A stretch of DNA of 64,000 nt from Hydrogenophaga sp. (GTDB lineage: Bacteria; Pseudomonadota; Gammaproteobacteria; Burkholderiales; Burkholderiaceae_C): positions 1-64,000 of the forward strand of contig NZ_JAHCKK010000008.1 of NCBI RefSeq assembly GCF_026125825.1. The letters are read 5' to 3'. The notes beneath the pieces are model-generated. The model was not told the DNA's origin, made no database searches, and saw nothing but the letters and a program-made list of their open reading frames with translations. A program made the position numbers and the translations under genes. This document shows positions 8,940 through 16,796 of this stretch, in pieces. How positions within the stretch are numbered: position 1 is the stretch's first letter; every line of letters begins with the position of its first letter.

Positions 8940-9983
8940 ATGGATATCACCCAACTGCTGGCTTTCAGCGTCAAGAACAAAGCATCCGATCTTCATCTCT
9001 CGGCCGGTCTTCCACCCATGATACGGGTGCATGGTGATGTGCGACGCATCAACGTCGAACCGCTGGACCACAAGCAGGTCCACGGCATGGTGTACGACAT
9101 CATGAACGACAGTCAGCGCAAGCAGTACGAAGAGTTCCTCGAGTGCGACTTCTCGTTCGAGATCGAGGGCCTGGCGCGCTTTCGCGTCAACGCCTTCAAC
9201 CACAACCGTGGCGCTGGCGCGGTGTTCCGGACCATCCCGAGCAAGATCCTCACCCTGGAGCAGCTCAACGCGCCCAAGATCTTCGGCGATCTCGCGCTGC
9301 GCCCGCGCGGCCTGGTGCTGGTGACCGGCCCCACGGGCTCGGGCAAGTCCACCACGCTGGCCGGCATGGTCAACCACCTCAATGAAACCGAGTACGGCCA
9401 CATCCTCACGGTGGAAGACCCGGTGGAGTTCGTGCACGAGTCCAAGAAATGCCTGGTCAACCAGCGCGAAGTCGGCCCGCACACGCTGAGCTTTGCCAAC
9501 GCGCTGCGTTCGGCGCTGCGCGAAGACCCGGACGCGATCCTGGTCGGCGAAATGCGCGACCTGGAAACCATCCGCCTGGCGATGACCGCCGCCGAGACCG
9601 GCCACCTGGTGTTTGGCACGCTGCACACCTCCAGCGCGGCCAAGACGATCGACCGCATCATCGACGTGTTCCCGGCCGAGGAAAAAGACATGGTGCGCGC
9701 GATGCTCTCCGAATCGCTGGTTGCGGTGATCTCGCAGACGCTGTGCAAGACCAAGGACGGCTCGGGTCGCGTCGCAGCGCACGAGATCATGCTGGGCACC
9801 AGTGCGATCCGCAACCTGATCCGCGAGGCCAAGGTGGCGCAGATGTACTCGGCCATCCAGACCGGCAACAGCGTGGGCATGCAGACGCTCGACCAGAACC
9901 TCTCGGAACTCGTCAAGCGCAACGTCATCAGCCCGGCCGAGGCCCGCGGCAAGGCCAAGATCCCCGAGAACTTCCCGGGCTAG
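8940..9983 (+). CDS. pilT: type IV pilus twitching motility retraction ATPase PilT
   Basis: A hexameric cytoplasmic ATPase that depolymerises type IV pili. The start taken gives the canonical N-terminus MDITQLLAFSVKNKASDLHL and 347 residues. A longer frame to 8874 lacks family support. Walker A is GPTGSGKS at 130-137. The Walker B region contains AILVGEMRDLETI. The PilT-specific C-terminal AIRNLIRE motif is present, which separates it from PilU. pilU follows 119 bp downstream. Other pilus genes are not in the window. Confidence 0.98.
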   Translation: MDITQLLAFSVKNKASDLHLSAGLPPMIRVHGDVRRINVEPLDHKQVHGMVYDIMNDSQRKQYEEFLECDFSFEIEGLARFRVNAFNHNRGAGAVFRTIPSKILTLEQLNAPKIFGDLALRPRGLVLVTGPTGSGKSTTLAGMVNHLNETEYGHILTVEDPVEFVHESKKCLVNQREVGPHTLSFANALRSALREDPDAILVGEMRDLETIRLAMTAAETGHLVFGTLHTSSAAKTIDRIIDVFPAEEKDMVRAMLSESLVAVISQTLCKTKDGSGRVAAHEIMLGTSAIRNLIREAKVAQMYSAIQTGNSVGMQTLDQNLSELVKRNVISPAEARGKAKIPENFPG

Positions 9984-10102
9984 ACATGGACCATGTCCGT
10001 CGCGTGCCCGCTGCGCCCCGCCACATCCTCCCGCAAGAGGTCCACGCCCGCGCCCTGTCCAAGCCGGTGGCGCGGCGTTCACTGCAAAGAAGGTGATTTC
10101 TC

Positions 10103-11239
10103 ATGGAACGCGACCAGGCATCCAAGTTCATCAACGACCTGCTGCGCCTCATGCTCAGCCGCTCGGGCAGCGACCTGTTCCTCACGGCTGATTTCCCCCC
10201 GGCGATCAAGGTCGATGGATCGGTCGTCAAGGTGTCGCCCCAGCCCCTGAACGCCACGCACACGCTGGCGCTGGCGCGCGCCATCATGAACGACAAGCAG
10301 GCGGCCGAGTTCGAACGCACCAAGGAGTGCAACTTCGCGATCTCGCCCCCCGCCATCGGCCGCTTCCGCGTCAACGCCTTCATCCAGCAAGGCAAGGTCG
10401 GCATGGTGCTGCGCACGATTCCCGCCGTGCTGCCCACCATCGACAAGCTCGGCCTTCCCCAGGTGCTCAAGGATGTGGCGCTTTCCAAGCGCGGGCTGTG
10501 CATCCTGGTCGGCGCCACCGGCTCGGGCAAATCCACATCGCTCGCGGCCATGGTCGACTGGCGCAACGAGAACACCCACGGCCACATCATCACGGTGGAA
10601 GACCCGATCGAGTTCGTGCACCCGCACAAGAACTGTGTGGTCACGCAGCGCGAAGTGGGCCTGGACACCGACAGCTGGGAGGCCGCGCTGAAGAACACGC
10701 TGCGCCAGGCGCCCGACGTGATCCTGATGGGCGAGATCCGCGACCGCGAAACCATGGAGCATGCGATCCAGTTCTCGGAGACCGGCCACCTTTGCCTGGC
10801 CACGCTGCACGCCAACAGCGCCAACCAGGCGCTGGACCGCATCATCAACTTCTTCCCCGAAGAGCGCCGCGCCCAGCTGCTGATGGACCTGTCGCTGAAC
10901 CTTCGCGCGCTGATCTCGCAGCGCCTGGTCCCGCGCCAGGACAACAAGGGCCGGCACGCAGCGGTGGAGATCATGCTGAACTCACCGCTGATCTCCGACC
11001 TGATCTTCAAGGGCGACGTCGCCGAGATCAAGGAGATCATGAAGAAGAGCACCCAGATGGGCATGCAGACCTTCGATCAGGCGCTGTTCAACGCCTTCGA
11101 GGCCAACCTCATCACCCTCGAAGACGCGCTGCGCAATGCGGATTCGCTCAACGACCTGCGCCTGCAGATCAAGCTCAACAGCCAGCGCGCCAAGTCGCTG
11201 GACCTGGCGGCGGGCACAGAGCATCTCACGATCGTGTAA
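10103..11239 (+). CDS. pilU: PilT-dependent retraction ATPase PilU
   Basis: A 378-residue secretion-type ATPase paralogous to PilT. It supports high-force pilus retraction together with PilT. Walker A is GATGSGKS near residue 137, and the Walker B segment reads VILMGEIRDRETM. The PilT AIRNLIRE motif is replaced by a divergent helix (SPLISDLIFKGD), and an extended C-terminal tail is present, both PilU traits. It is preceded by a GAAGG ribosome site. It sits directly after pilT in the usual order. Confidence 0.97.
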   Translation: MERDQASKFINDLLRLMLSRSGSDLFLTADFPPAIKVDGSVVKVSPQPLNATHTLALARAIMNDKQAAEFERTKECNFAISPPAIGRFRVNAFIQQGKVGMVLRTIPAVLPTIDKLGLPQVLKDVALSKRGLCILVGATGSGKSTSLAAMVDWRNENTHGHIITVEDPIEFVHPHKNCVVTQREVGLDTDSWEAALKNTLRQAPDVILMGEIRDRETMEHAIQFSETGHLCLATLHANSANQALDRIINFFPEERRAQLLMDLSLNLRALISQRLVPRQDNKGRHAAVEIMLNSPLISDLIFKGDVAEIKEIMKKSTQMGMQTFDQALFNAFEANLITLEDALRNADSLNDLRLQIKLNSQRAKSLDLAAGTEHLTIV

Positions 11240-11320
11240 AAACACCCCGCGCCGCGCTGGCGCGCGTCACCCCCTCAGGGGAACAACGTCTGCGGCCCGG
11301 CAACGCCGGTTCCACGACAT
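11240..11320. repeat. GC-rich intergenic element, copy 1
   Basis: The spacer between pilU and the next gene contains CCCCGCGCCGCGCTGGCGCG, then TCACCCCCTCAGGGG, then GCGGCCCGGCAACGCCGGT. It aligns by eye with 16011-16080 in the same order of blocks (CCCCGCGC / GCTGGCG / TCAC / GGGGG / GCGGCC-GGCAA). It resembles the short palindromic intergenic elements scattered through Comamonadaceae genomes. It is internally self-complementary and may act as a transcript 3'-end structure for pilU. Confidence 0.45.
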
Positions 11321-11344
11321 TTCTTGTACTGGAAGCATCTTCAC

Positions 11345-12247
11345 ATGAGCAGCATCGCCGAACGCACCTACGAATCCACCCCTGCGCGCAAGGTCGCGTT
11401 CATCGGTCTGGGTGTCATGGGCTATCCCATGGCCGGGCACCTGGCGCGCGCCGGCCACGCCGTCACGGTCTACAACCGCTCCGGCGCCAAGGCGGCCGCT
11501 TGGGTGGCCGAGTTCGGCGGGGCGCACAAGCCGACGCCGCGCGAGGCGGCCCAGGGTGCCGACATCGTCTTCGCCTGCGTGGGCAACGACGACGACCTGC
11601 GCTCCATCGTGCTGGGCGCCGATGGTGCTTTTGCCGGCATGTCACCGGGCGCCGTGTTCGTGGATCACACCACCGCCTCGGCCGACGTGGCGCGCGAGCT
11701 GCACGGCGCAGGCAAGGCATTGGGCATCGCGTTCGTGGACGCGCCGGTCTCGGGTGGCCAGGCCGGTGCGCAGAACGGCGCACTGACCGTGATGTGCGGT
11801 GGTGAGGCCGCCGCGTTCGACGCGGCCAGGCCGGTCGCCATGGCCTTTTCGCGCGCGTTCACCCGCATGGGCGAGAGCGGCGCCGGCCAGCTCACCAAGA
11901 TGGTCAACCAGATTTGCATCGCCGGCCTGGTGCAAGGCCTGTCCGAAGCGATTGCCTTCGGTCAGAAAGCCGGCCTGGACATGGCCCAGGTGCTGGACGT
12001 GATTGGAAAAGGGGCGGCGCAGAGCTGGCAGATGGACAACCGGGGCAAGACCATGGTGGCCGACAAGTTCGACTTCGGCTTCGCCGTGGACTGGATGCGC
12101 AAGGACCTCGGCCTGGTGCTGGACGAAGCCAAGCGCAACGGCGCGCGCCTGCCGGTCACGGCGCTGGTGGACCAGTTCTACGCCGACGTGCAGGCCATGG
12201 GCGGCCAGCGTTGGGACACGTCCAGCCTCATCAAGCGCCTGAGGTAA
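11345..12247 (+). CDS. 3-hydroxyisobutyrate dehydrogenase-family NAD(P) oxidoreductase
   Basis: A 300-residue beta-hydroxyacid dehydrogenase. The Rossmann motif GLGVMG lies about 20 residues in. The substrate-binding signature DAPVSGGQAGAQNG and the catalytic lysine in GQLTKMVNQ are both present. The C-terminal all-helical dimer domain is complete. Members reduce or oxidise 3-hydroxyisobutyrate, tartronate semialdehyde or related C4 acids. The substrate cannot be read from sequence. It stands alone after pilU and converges on dolP. Confidence 0.9.
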   Translation: MSSIAERTYESTPARKVAFIGLGVMGYPMAGHLARAGHAVTVYNRSGAKAAAWVAEFGGAHKPTPREAAQGADIVFACVGNDDDLRSIVLGADGAFAGMSPGAVFVDHTTASADVARELHGAGKALGIAFVDAPVSGGQAGAQNGALTVMCGGEAAAFDAARPVAMAFSRAFTRMGESGAGQLTKMVNQICIAGLVQGLSEAIAFGQKAGLDMAQVLDVIGKGAAQSWQMDNRGKTMVADKFDFGFAVDWMRKDLGLVLDEAKRNGARLPVTALVDQFYADVQAMGGQRWDTSSLIKRLR

Positions 12248-12268
12248 GCCCCCCGGGAGCCGGCTTAC
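12244..12268. terminator. stem-loop shared by two convergent stop codons
   Basis: GTAAGCC (12244-12250) and GGCTTAC (12262-12268) form a perfect 7-bp stem with a GC-rich 11-nt loop. The left arm contains the TAA of the oxidoreductase and the right arm the TAA of the dolP-like gene on the other strand. There is no U tract, so intrinsic termination is uncertain. The symmetry suits a bidirectional 3'-end structure. Confidence 0.4.
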
Positions 12269-12930
12269 TTCGCCGGATTCGCGGGTGCAGGCTGCTGCTT
12301 GGCAGCGCCGATGCTGGCGAGCTCCTGCTCGGAGATGATCTCGAACACGCGCACCACGCGCGACACGTTCTGCGTGTTGCGCGCGATGTCGGTCGCGCGG
12401 TCGGCCTCGCGCTGTGTCACACGGCCCATCAGGTACACGGTGCCACGTTCGGTCACCACCTTGAAGGCGCTGGCCGAGAGGTCCTTGGCGTCCACCAGCG
12501 AGGCCTTCACCCGGCCGGTGATCAACGTATCGCTTGCGCGTTCCTTCAGCGAGGGGCTGTTGGTCACGCCCAGCTCGTTGATGACCTCGCGCACGTTCTC
12601 CACGCCGGACACCATCTGCGTGACCTTGGTCTTGACCGCTTCGCTGGAAGCCTCGCCGGTGATCAGCACGCGGCGGTTGTAGCTGGAGAGGTTGTAGCGC
12701 GCATGCGCATCGCCGAGCTCGTCTTTCAGGCGGTTGGACGCCCTGAGCTCGATGCCCTGGTCGTCGAGCTGCGCACCAGAGGTGCGGCGGTCCACCGCCA
12801 CCAGCGCGGTCACGGCCGCGCCACCGACCACCAGCGGCGCGCACGCGCTCAGCGTGGCGCCCAGGGCGGCCACGGCGAGCGCAGCCGCGGCAATGCGGTG
12901 ATAGGAAGGGTTGTGGTTGATCTGGGTCAT
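12265..12930 (-). CDS. BON-domain outer-membrane lipoprotein (DolP/YraP-like)
   Basis: A 221-residue protein with a signal peptide ending in the lipobox LSAC. Two BON domains (about 60-125 and 135-200) follow, with 'RVLITGEAS' and 'GTVYLMGRV' as the repeated beta cores. E. coli DolP is a dual-BON lipoprotein that supports outer-membrane integrity, and this matches in architecture and gene position. Its ATG overlaps the diaA stop by 4 bases (ATGA), indicating translational coupling. The C-terminal tail is short and Pro/Ala-rich. Confidence 0.92.
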   Translation of the reverse strand: MTQINHNPSYHRIAAAALAVAALGATLSACAPLVVGGAAVTALVAVDRRTSGAQLDDQGIELRASNRLKDELGDAHARYNLSSYNRRVLITGEASSEAVKTKVTQMVSGVENVREVINELGVTNSPSLKERASDTLITGRVKASLVDAKDLSASAFKVVTERGTVYLMGRVTQREADRATDIARNTQNVSRVVRVFEIISEQELASIGAAKQQPAPANPAK

Positions 12931-13547
12931 GAGGCACTCTCCATAGGGGTATTGGACTCGTCGGGCAGGCCCAGCAGCTGGGCGTCCACGCCGTCGCAAA
13001 TGCAGTGCAGCACGAGGTGATGCACTTCGAGGATGCGGGCCGGAAGTTCGTGCGGCACGCACAGATGCACGTCGGTGTCGCGCAGTTGCATCGAGAGGCG
13101 GCCGCCGCGCGCGCCAGTGAGCGCCACCACGACCATCTCGCGCTCGTGCGCGGCCTCCACCGCCGCCAGCACATTGGCCGAATTGCCGCTGGTGGACAGC
13201 GCCAGCAGCACATCGCCGGCCTGGCCCAGCGCGCGCACCTGGCGGGCGAACACGGCGCGGGCATCGAAATCGTTGGCAATGCCGGTGAGCACCGCCGCGT
13301 CGGACGAGAGCGAAAACGCCGCCAGCTCGGGCCGCTCGCGTTCGTAGCGCCCCATGAAACTGGCCGCGAAGTGCTGGGCGGCCGCAGCCGACGCTCCATT
13401 GCCACAGGCCAGCACCTTGCCACCCCCGGTGACGCTGGCCAGCACGGCCGCGATGGCCGACTCCACCGTCGGCGCCAGAGATTGGGCGCACTGGTACTTC
13501 AGGTCGGCGCTGTCGATGAACTGTTGCTGGATGCGTTGCAGAAGCAT
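12927..13547 (-). CDS. diaA: SIS-domain protein DiaA (GmhA-like)
   Basis: A 206-residue SIS-domain protein. The sugar-phosphate-binding loop region reads CGNGASAAAAQHF at about 48-60, and a second loop reads LSTSGNSANV. DiaA and phosphoheptose isomerase GmhA are close homologues. The operon order yraN-diaA-dolP, as in E. coli, favours DiaA, a DnaA-binding initiation factor. A GmhA-type isomerase role cannot be excluded from sequence alone. Confidence 0.85.
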   Translation of the reverse strand: MLLQRIQQQFIDSADLKYQCAQSLAPTVESAIAAVLASVTGGGKVLACGNGASAAAAQHFAASFMGRYERERPELAAFSLSSDAAVLTGIANDFDARAVFARQVRALGQAGDVLLALSTSGNSANVLAAVEAAHEREMVVVALTGARGGRLSMQLRDTDVHLCVPHELPARILEVHHLVLHCICDGVDAQLLGLPDESNTPMESAS

Positions 13548-13583
13548 GGCGCGATCATAGCGGTGAGGGGTGTATCAAATTGC

Positions 13584-14021
13584 TCAACCTGCCACGGAGG
13601 CATCGAAGGCGGCTCGCAGCCATTCGATGCAAGCCGGCGCTGGCGCGTCCAGCGCGCCATCGATCAGCACCACATCGAAGCGGCATGCAGGCTCTGAGCC
13701 CAGCCGCAGCAAAAAGTGCCGCGCCGCGAACACGATGCGCCGCTGCTTCGCCCCGGTGATGCTCGCGCCCGCGCCGCCCTGGCGCTGGCTGGCGCGCTGG
13801 CGCACTTCCACGAAGACCAGCGTGCCATCGGGCTCGCGCATAATCAAATCGACTTCGCCACCGCCCCGGCCCGGGGTCCTGAAGTTGCGCTGCACCAGCG
13901 CCAGGCCATGGCACCGAAGGTGGGCCAGGGCCGCATCCTCTGCGGCATCGCCCTGGTCCTTGGAGGTCTGTTTCGCCGCGCCGCCCCTGGTGGGCGCCGT
14001 CTGTTTTCTGGATGTCCACAT
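13584..14021 (-). CDS. yraN: YraN/UPF0102 endonuclease-like protein
   Basis: A 145-residue small protein of the UPF0102 family. It has a restriction-endonuclease-like core: GDAAEDAAL..., then GGGEVDLIMR and LVFVEVR, which supply the D and E-x-V pattern. Biochemical function is not settled in the family. The start chosen is MWTSRKQ; in-frame ATGs further upstream, such as 14039, are possible. It begins inside rsmI's first codons on the opposite strand and heads the yraN-diaA-dolP operon, with a 35 bp gap to diaA. Confidence 0.88.
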   Translation of the reverse strand: MWTSRKQTAPTRGGAAKQTSKDQGDAAEDAALAHLRCHGLALVQRNFRTPGRGGGEVDLIMREPDGTLVFVEVRQRASQRQGGAGASITGAKQRRIVFAARHFLLRLGSEPACRFDVVLIDGALDAPAPACIEWLRAAFDASVAG

Positions 14022-14932
14022 TGTCTGCAAGCACTCCATCCCTGTTGGCCGCCGCCCGCGACGCGGCGGGGCACCAGCATTATCCGCAGGGCGCGCTCTA
14101 CATGGTCGCCACGCCCATCGGCAACCTGGCCGACATCGGGCTGCGCGCGCTGCAGGTGCTCTCACTCGTGGACACGGTGGCCTGCGAGGACACGCGCCAC
14201 ACGGCTGCCCTGCTGCAGGGCTACGGCCTGCACAAGCCCTTGCTGGCGCTGCACGAACACAACGAGGCCGAGGCCGCGCAGACCGTGGTGCAGCGCCTGC
14301 AGGAAGGCCAGCGCATCGCCTACGTGAGCGACGCCGGTACGCCGGGTGTGAGCGATCCAGGCGCGCGCCTGGTCGCCGCCGTGGCCGCAGCTGGCCTGCG
14401 CTGCCTGCCCATCCCGGGCGCCAGCAGCATCACCGCGCTACTCAGCGTGACCGGACACAGCGGGTGGGACGGGCGCTTCGTGTTCGCCGGCTTTCTCTCT
14501 CCCAAGGCGGCCGAGCGCCAGCGCGAAGTGCAGCAGATGGGCGCCGATGCGCGCGCCTGCGTGCTGCTGGAGGCGCCCCACCGCATCGAGGCCCTGGCCA
14601 GGGACCTGGCCACGCTGGGCCAGCGCACGCTCACCGTCGGGCGCGAGCTGACCAAGCAGTTCGAGGAGATCGCGCCCATGCCCGCCGAGGCCCTGCCCGG
14701 CTGGCTGCAGGCCGGCGCGCACCGCACGCGCGGCGAGTTTGTGTTGATGGTGCACCCACTGGTCGCCGAGGCGGCCGACGCGGGCGCGGTGGACGCGGCA
14801 GCACTGCGCACGCTGGACCTGCTGCTGGCCGAACTGCCCCTGAAAACCGCCGTGCGCCTGTGCGCGGAGATCACCGGCCAGCCGCGCAACGCGCTCTACG
14901 AGGCCGCGCTGGCCCGGCGGGCAGATCAGTAG
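14012..14932 (+). CDS. rsmI: 16S rRNA (cytidine-1402-2'-O)-methyltransferase RsmI
   Basis: A 306-residue SAM-dependent enzyme that 2'-O-methylates C1402 in the 16S decoding centre. The tetrapyrrole-methylase fold is clear: LYMVATPIGNLADI near residue 30, VACEDTRHT, YVSDAGTPGVSDPG and PGASSITALLS. The C-terminal helical segment 'LPLKTAVRLCAEITG' is present. The assigned ATG gives an N-terminal extension of about 28 residues before the conserved core and lacks a good ribosome site, so the true start may lie downstream. Confidence 0.95.
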   Translation: MSTLSASTPSLLAAARDAAGHQHYPQGALYMVATPIGNLADIGLRALQVLSLVDTVACEDTRHTAALLQGYGLHKPLLALHEHNEAEAAQTVVQRLQEGQRIAYVSDAGTPGVSDPGARLVAAVAAAGLRCLPIPGASSITALLSVTGHSGWDGRFVFAGFLSPKAAERQREVQQMGADARACVLLEAPHRIEALARDLATLGQRTLTVGRELTKQFEEIAPMPAEALPGWLQAGAHRTRGEFVLMVHPLVAEAADAGAVDAAALRTLDLLLAELPLKTAVRLCAEITGQPRNALYEAALARRADQ

Positions 14933-15288
14933 ATCACACGGGCGGTGTGGTCGGTGCCCGATCGGGCACCTGGCTCGCGCGAAGGGGCCGGTGCCTCGGG
15001 CACCTCGGTGGCCTCGACATCGACCACGTCGCCCATCGGCCGACGCGCGCCACCCGCACCGCCGGGCCACACGCCCTGCGTGTAGCGCTGCGAGGTCTGC
15101 CGGAAACGGCTGAACACCACCGCCGGTGAGGGCTTGCGGCCGGTCACCAGCGCCCAGAGCGAGACACCCACCACCACCACCAGGGATGCCAGCAGCAGGC
15201 TGAGCACGAAGACCAGGGCGGCCAGGGCCAGCGCCAGCCGGATCACGCCGCGCAGCACGCGGCCGAAGAAATCGAAGAGTCCGTTCAT
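14926..15288 (-). CDS. small membrane protein, Burkholderiales hypothetical
   Basis: A 120-residue protein beginning MNGLFDFFGRVLRGVIRLAL. A long hydrophobic stretch (about 12-48) is likely one hairpin or two membrane helices. It is followed by a basic, Pro/Ala-rich cytoplasmic-looking tail with VVDVEATEVPE. No enzymatic motif is seen. It converges on rsmI with a 7-base overlap and is divergent from the DUF502 gene 128 bp away. I do not recognise a function. Confidence 0.7.
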   Translation of the reverse strand: MNGLFDFFGRVLRGVIRLALALAALVFVLSLLLASLVVVVGVSLWALVTGRKPSPAVVFSRFRQTSQRYTQGVWPGGAGGARRPMGDVVDVEATEVPEAPAPSREPGARSGTDHTARVIY

Positions 15289-15416
15289 GGATGAGAGAGC
15301 CTCCTGGCCCCAAGGGAGTTCCTGAACTGGCGCGAACACCAGGCACGTGCCGCCCGGCATGGGGCAAACAGTCAGCAGATGGGGGCATTCCGGCCGTTTG
15401 CAAGTCGCCTCGCGGT

Positions 15417-16010
15417 ATGCTCCCACGTGTGAAACCGTTCTACCAGTACTTCTTCCGCGGCCTGATCACCTTCCTGCCGGTGGCACTCACGGTCTACGTG
15501 CTGTACCTTTTCATTGTCTGGGTGGAAACCATCGCCATGTGGGCGATCCGGCCGCTCGTCGGCGACTTCTACCTGCCCGGCCTGGGCATCGTGATCGGGG
15601 CGGCCATGATCGTCGGCCTGGGTTTCCTGATCTCGCAGCCCGTGACCGCGCGCATGCTCTCCTGGGTGGAGCTGCCGTTCACCAACCTGCCGGTCGTCAA
15701 AAGCATTTACTCCTCGCTCAAGAGCTTCGCCGACTACTTCGCGCCCAACAAGAAGGACGCGCAGCAGCAGGTGGTGATGCTGAAGATGCCGGACCACGAG
15801 ATGACCATCGTCGGCCTGGTGACGCGCCAGAACATGGCCGGCCTGCCGCCCGGGCTGGCCGAGCTGGACCACGTGGCGGTCTACCTGCCCATGGGCTACA
15901 TGATCGGCGGGTACACCGTGTTCGTGCCGCGCAGCTGGACCACACCGATCGACATGTCGGTGGAAGAGGCGATGCGCGCCTCGCTGCTGGCCTGGATGAG
16001 CGCGAAGTAA
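15417..16010 (+). CDS. DUF502 family inner-membrane protein
   Basis: A 197-residue protein matching the DUF502 pattern. A basic N-terminus (MLPRVKPFYQYFFRGLITF) leads into two transmembrane helices (about 12-35 and 50-75). 'PVVKSIYSSLKSFADYF' follows, then a soluble C-terminal domain with 'GMPPGL'-type and 'YLPMGYMIGGYTVFVP' segments. The start could also be the GTG at 15429. Function is unknown; similar proteins are widespread in bacteria and often monocistronic. Confidence 0.88.
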   Translation: MLPRVKPFYQYFFRGLITFLPVALTVYVLYLFIVWVETIAMWAIRPLVGDFYLPGLGIVIGAAMIVGLGFLISQPVTARMLSWVELPFTNLPVVKSIYSSLKSFADYFAPNKKDAQQQVVMLKMPDHEMTIVGLVTRQNMAGLPPGLAELDHVAVYLPMGYMIGGYTVFVPRSWTTPIDMSVEEAMRASLLAWMSAK

Positions 16011-16080
16011 GCCCCCGCGCCCGCTGGCGTCACAGCCGGGGGGAGCCGCACCGGCGGCCGGGCAAAGGCAGTCCTGCAGC
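16011..16080. repeat. GC-rich intergenic element, copy 2
   Basis: Immediately after the DUF502 stop comes CCCCCGCGCCCGCTGGCGTC, then ACAGCCGGGGGGAGCC, then GGCGGCCGGGCAAAGGCAGT. The blocks occur in the same order as in the element at 11240-11320. Both copies lie directly 3' of a plus-strand gene, so the element may contribute to transcript ends. Confidence 0.45.
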
Positions 16081-16146
16081 GTTCTGGATCGCGGAACTTG
16101 CACGCCAACGGACCTTCCAACCGCGTGCATTCTCCTGGAGACCGCC

Positions 16147-16773
16147 ATGCCGATCCTGCCCCGCCGCCGCCTCCTCATCGCCAGCGCCGCCGCGGCCGTG
16201 GCCGCCCCGGCCTGGCTTTCGCCCGCACTGGCGCAGGGCAAGCCCCTGCGCCCCACGCCGCGCCAGACCGAAGGCCCGTTCTATCCGGTCACGCTGCCGG
16301 CCGACACCGATGCCGATCTGCTCAACAACGGCCAGGCCATCTACCGCAAAGGCCAGGCGGCCTGGGTCGAGGGCACGGTGATCGACCTGGCGGGCGTGCC
16401 CGTGGCAGGCGCGGTGGTGGAGATCTGGCAGTGCGACCACGCGGGCCGCTACCACCACCCCGGCGATGGCGGCAAGGCCGACCCGGCGTTCCAGGGCTTC
16501 GGCCAGGTCACGGTCGGCCGCGACGGGCGCTACCGCTTCCGGACCCTCAAGCCCGTGCCTTACACCGGCCGCACGCCCCACATCCATGTGAAGGTGCGCC
16601 TGGACCGCCAGGAGCTGCTGACCACGCAGCTGTACGTGGCGGGCGAGCCAGGCAACGAGCGCGACGGCTTGTGGCGGCGCATGAATGAAGAGGCCCGCGC
16701 CGCCGTCACCGTGCCCTTCACCCCGGGCAGCGACGGCCTGCGCGCCACCTTCCCCATCGTCGTGCAGGCTTGA
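16147..16773 (+). CDS. Tat-exported intradiol ring-cleavage dioxygenase-like protein
   Basis: A 208-residue protein. The N-terminus (PRRRLLIASAAAA ... ALAQG) reads as a twin-arginine signal peptide. The mature part is the intradiol dioxygenase beta-sandwich: QTEGPFYPV, then 'VVEIWQCDHAGRYHHPGD', then GRYRFRTLKPVPYTGR and TPHIHVKV. Two Tyr and the HxH pair that bind Fe(III) in protocatechuate/catechol dioxygenases are present. Export distinguishes it from the classical cytoplasmic enzymes, so the substrate is unclear. It has a GGAGA ribosome site and is followed 23 bp later by an unrelated membrane-protein gene. Confidence 0.88.
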   Translation: MPILPRRRLLIASAAAAVAAPAWLSPALAQGKPLRPTPRQTEGPFYPVTLPADTDADLLNNGQAIYRKGQAAWVEGTVIDLAGVPVAGAVVEIWQCDHAGRYHHPGDGGKADPAFQGFGQVTVGRDGRYRFRTLKPVPYTGRTPHIHVKVRLDRQELLTTQLYVAGEPGNERDGLWRRMNEEARAAVTVPFTPGSDGLRATFPIVVQA

Positions 16774-16796
16774 AGCCGGGCGGCTAAGCTCGCCGC

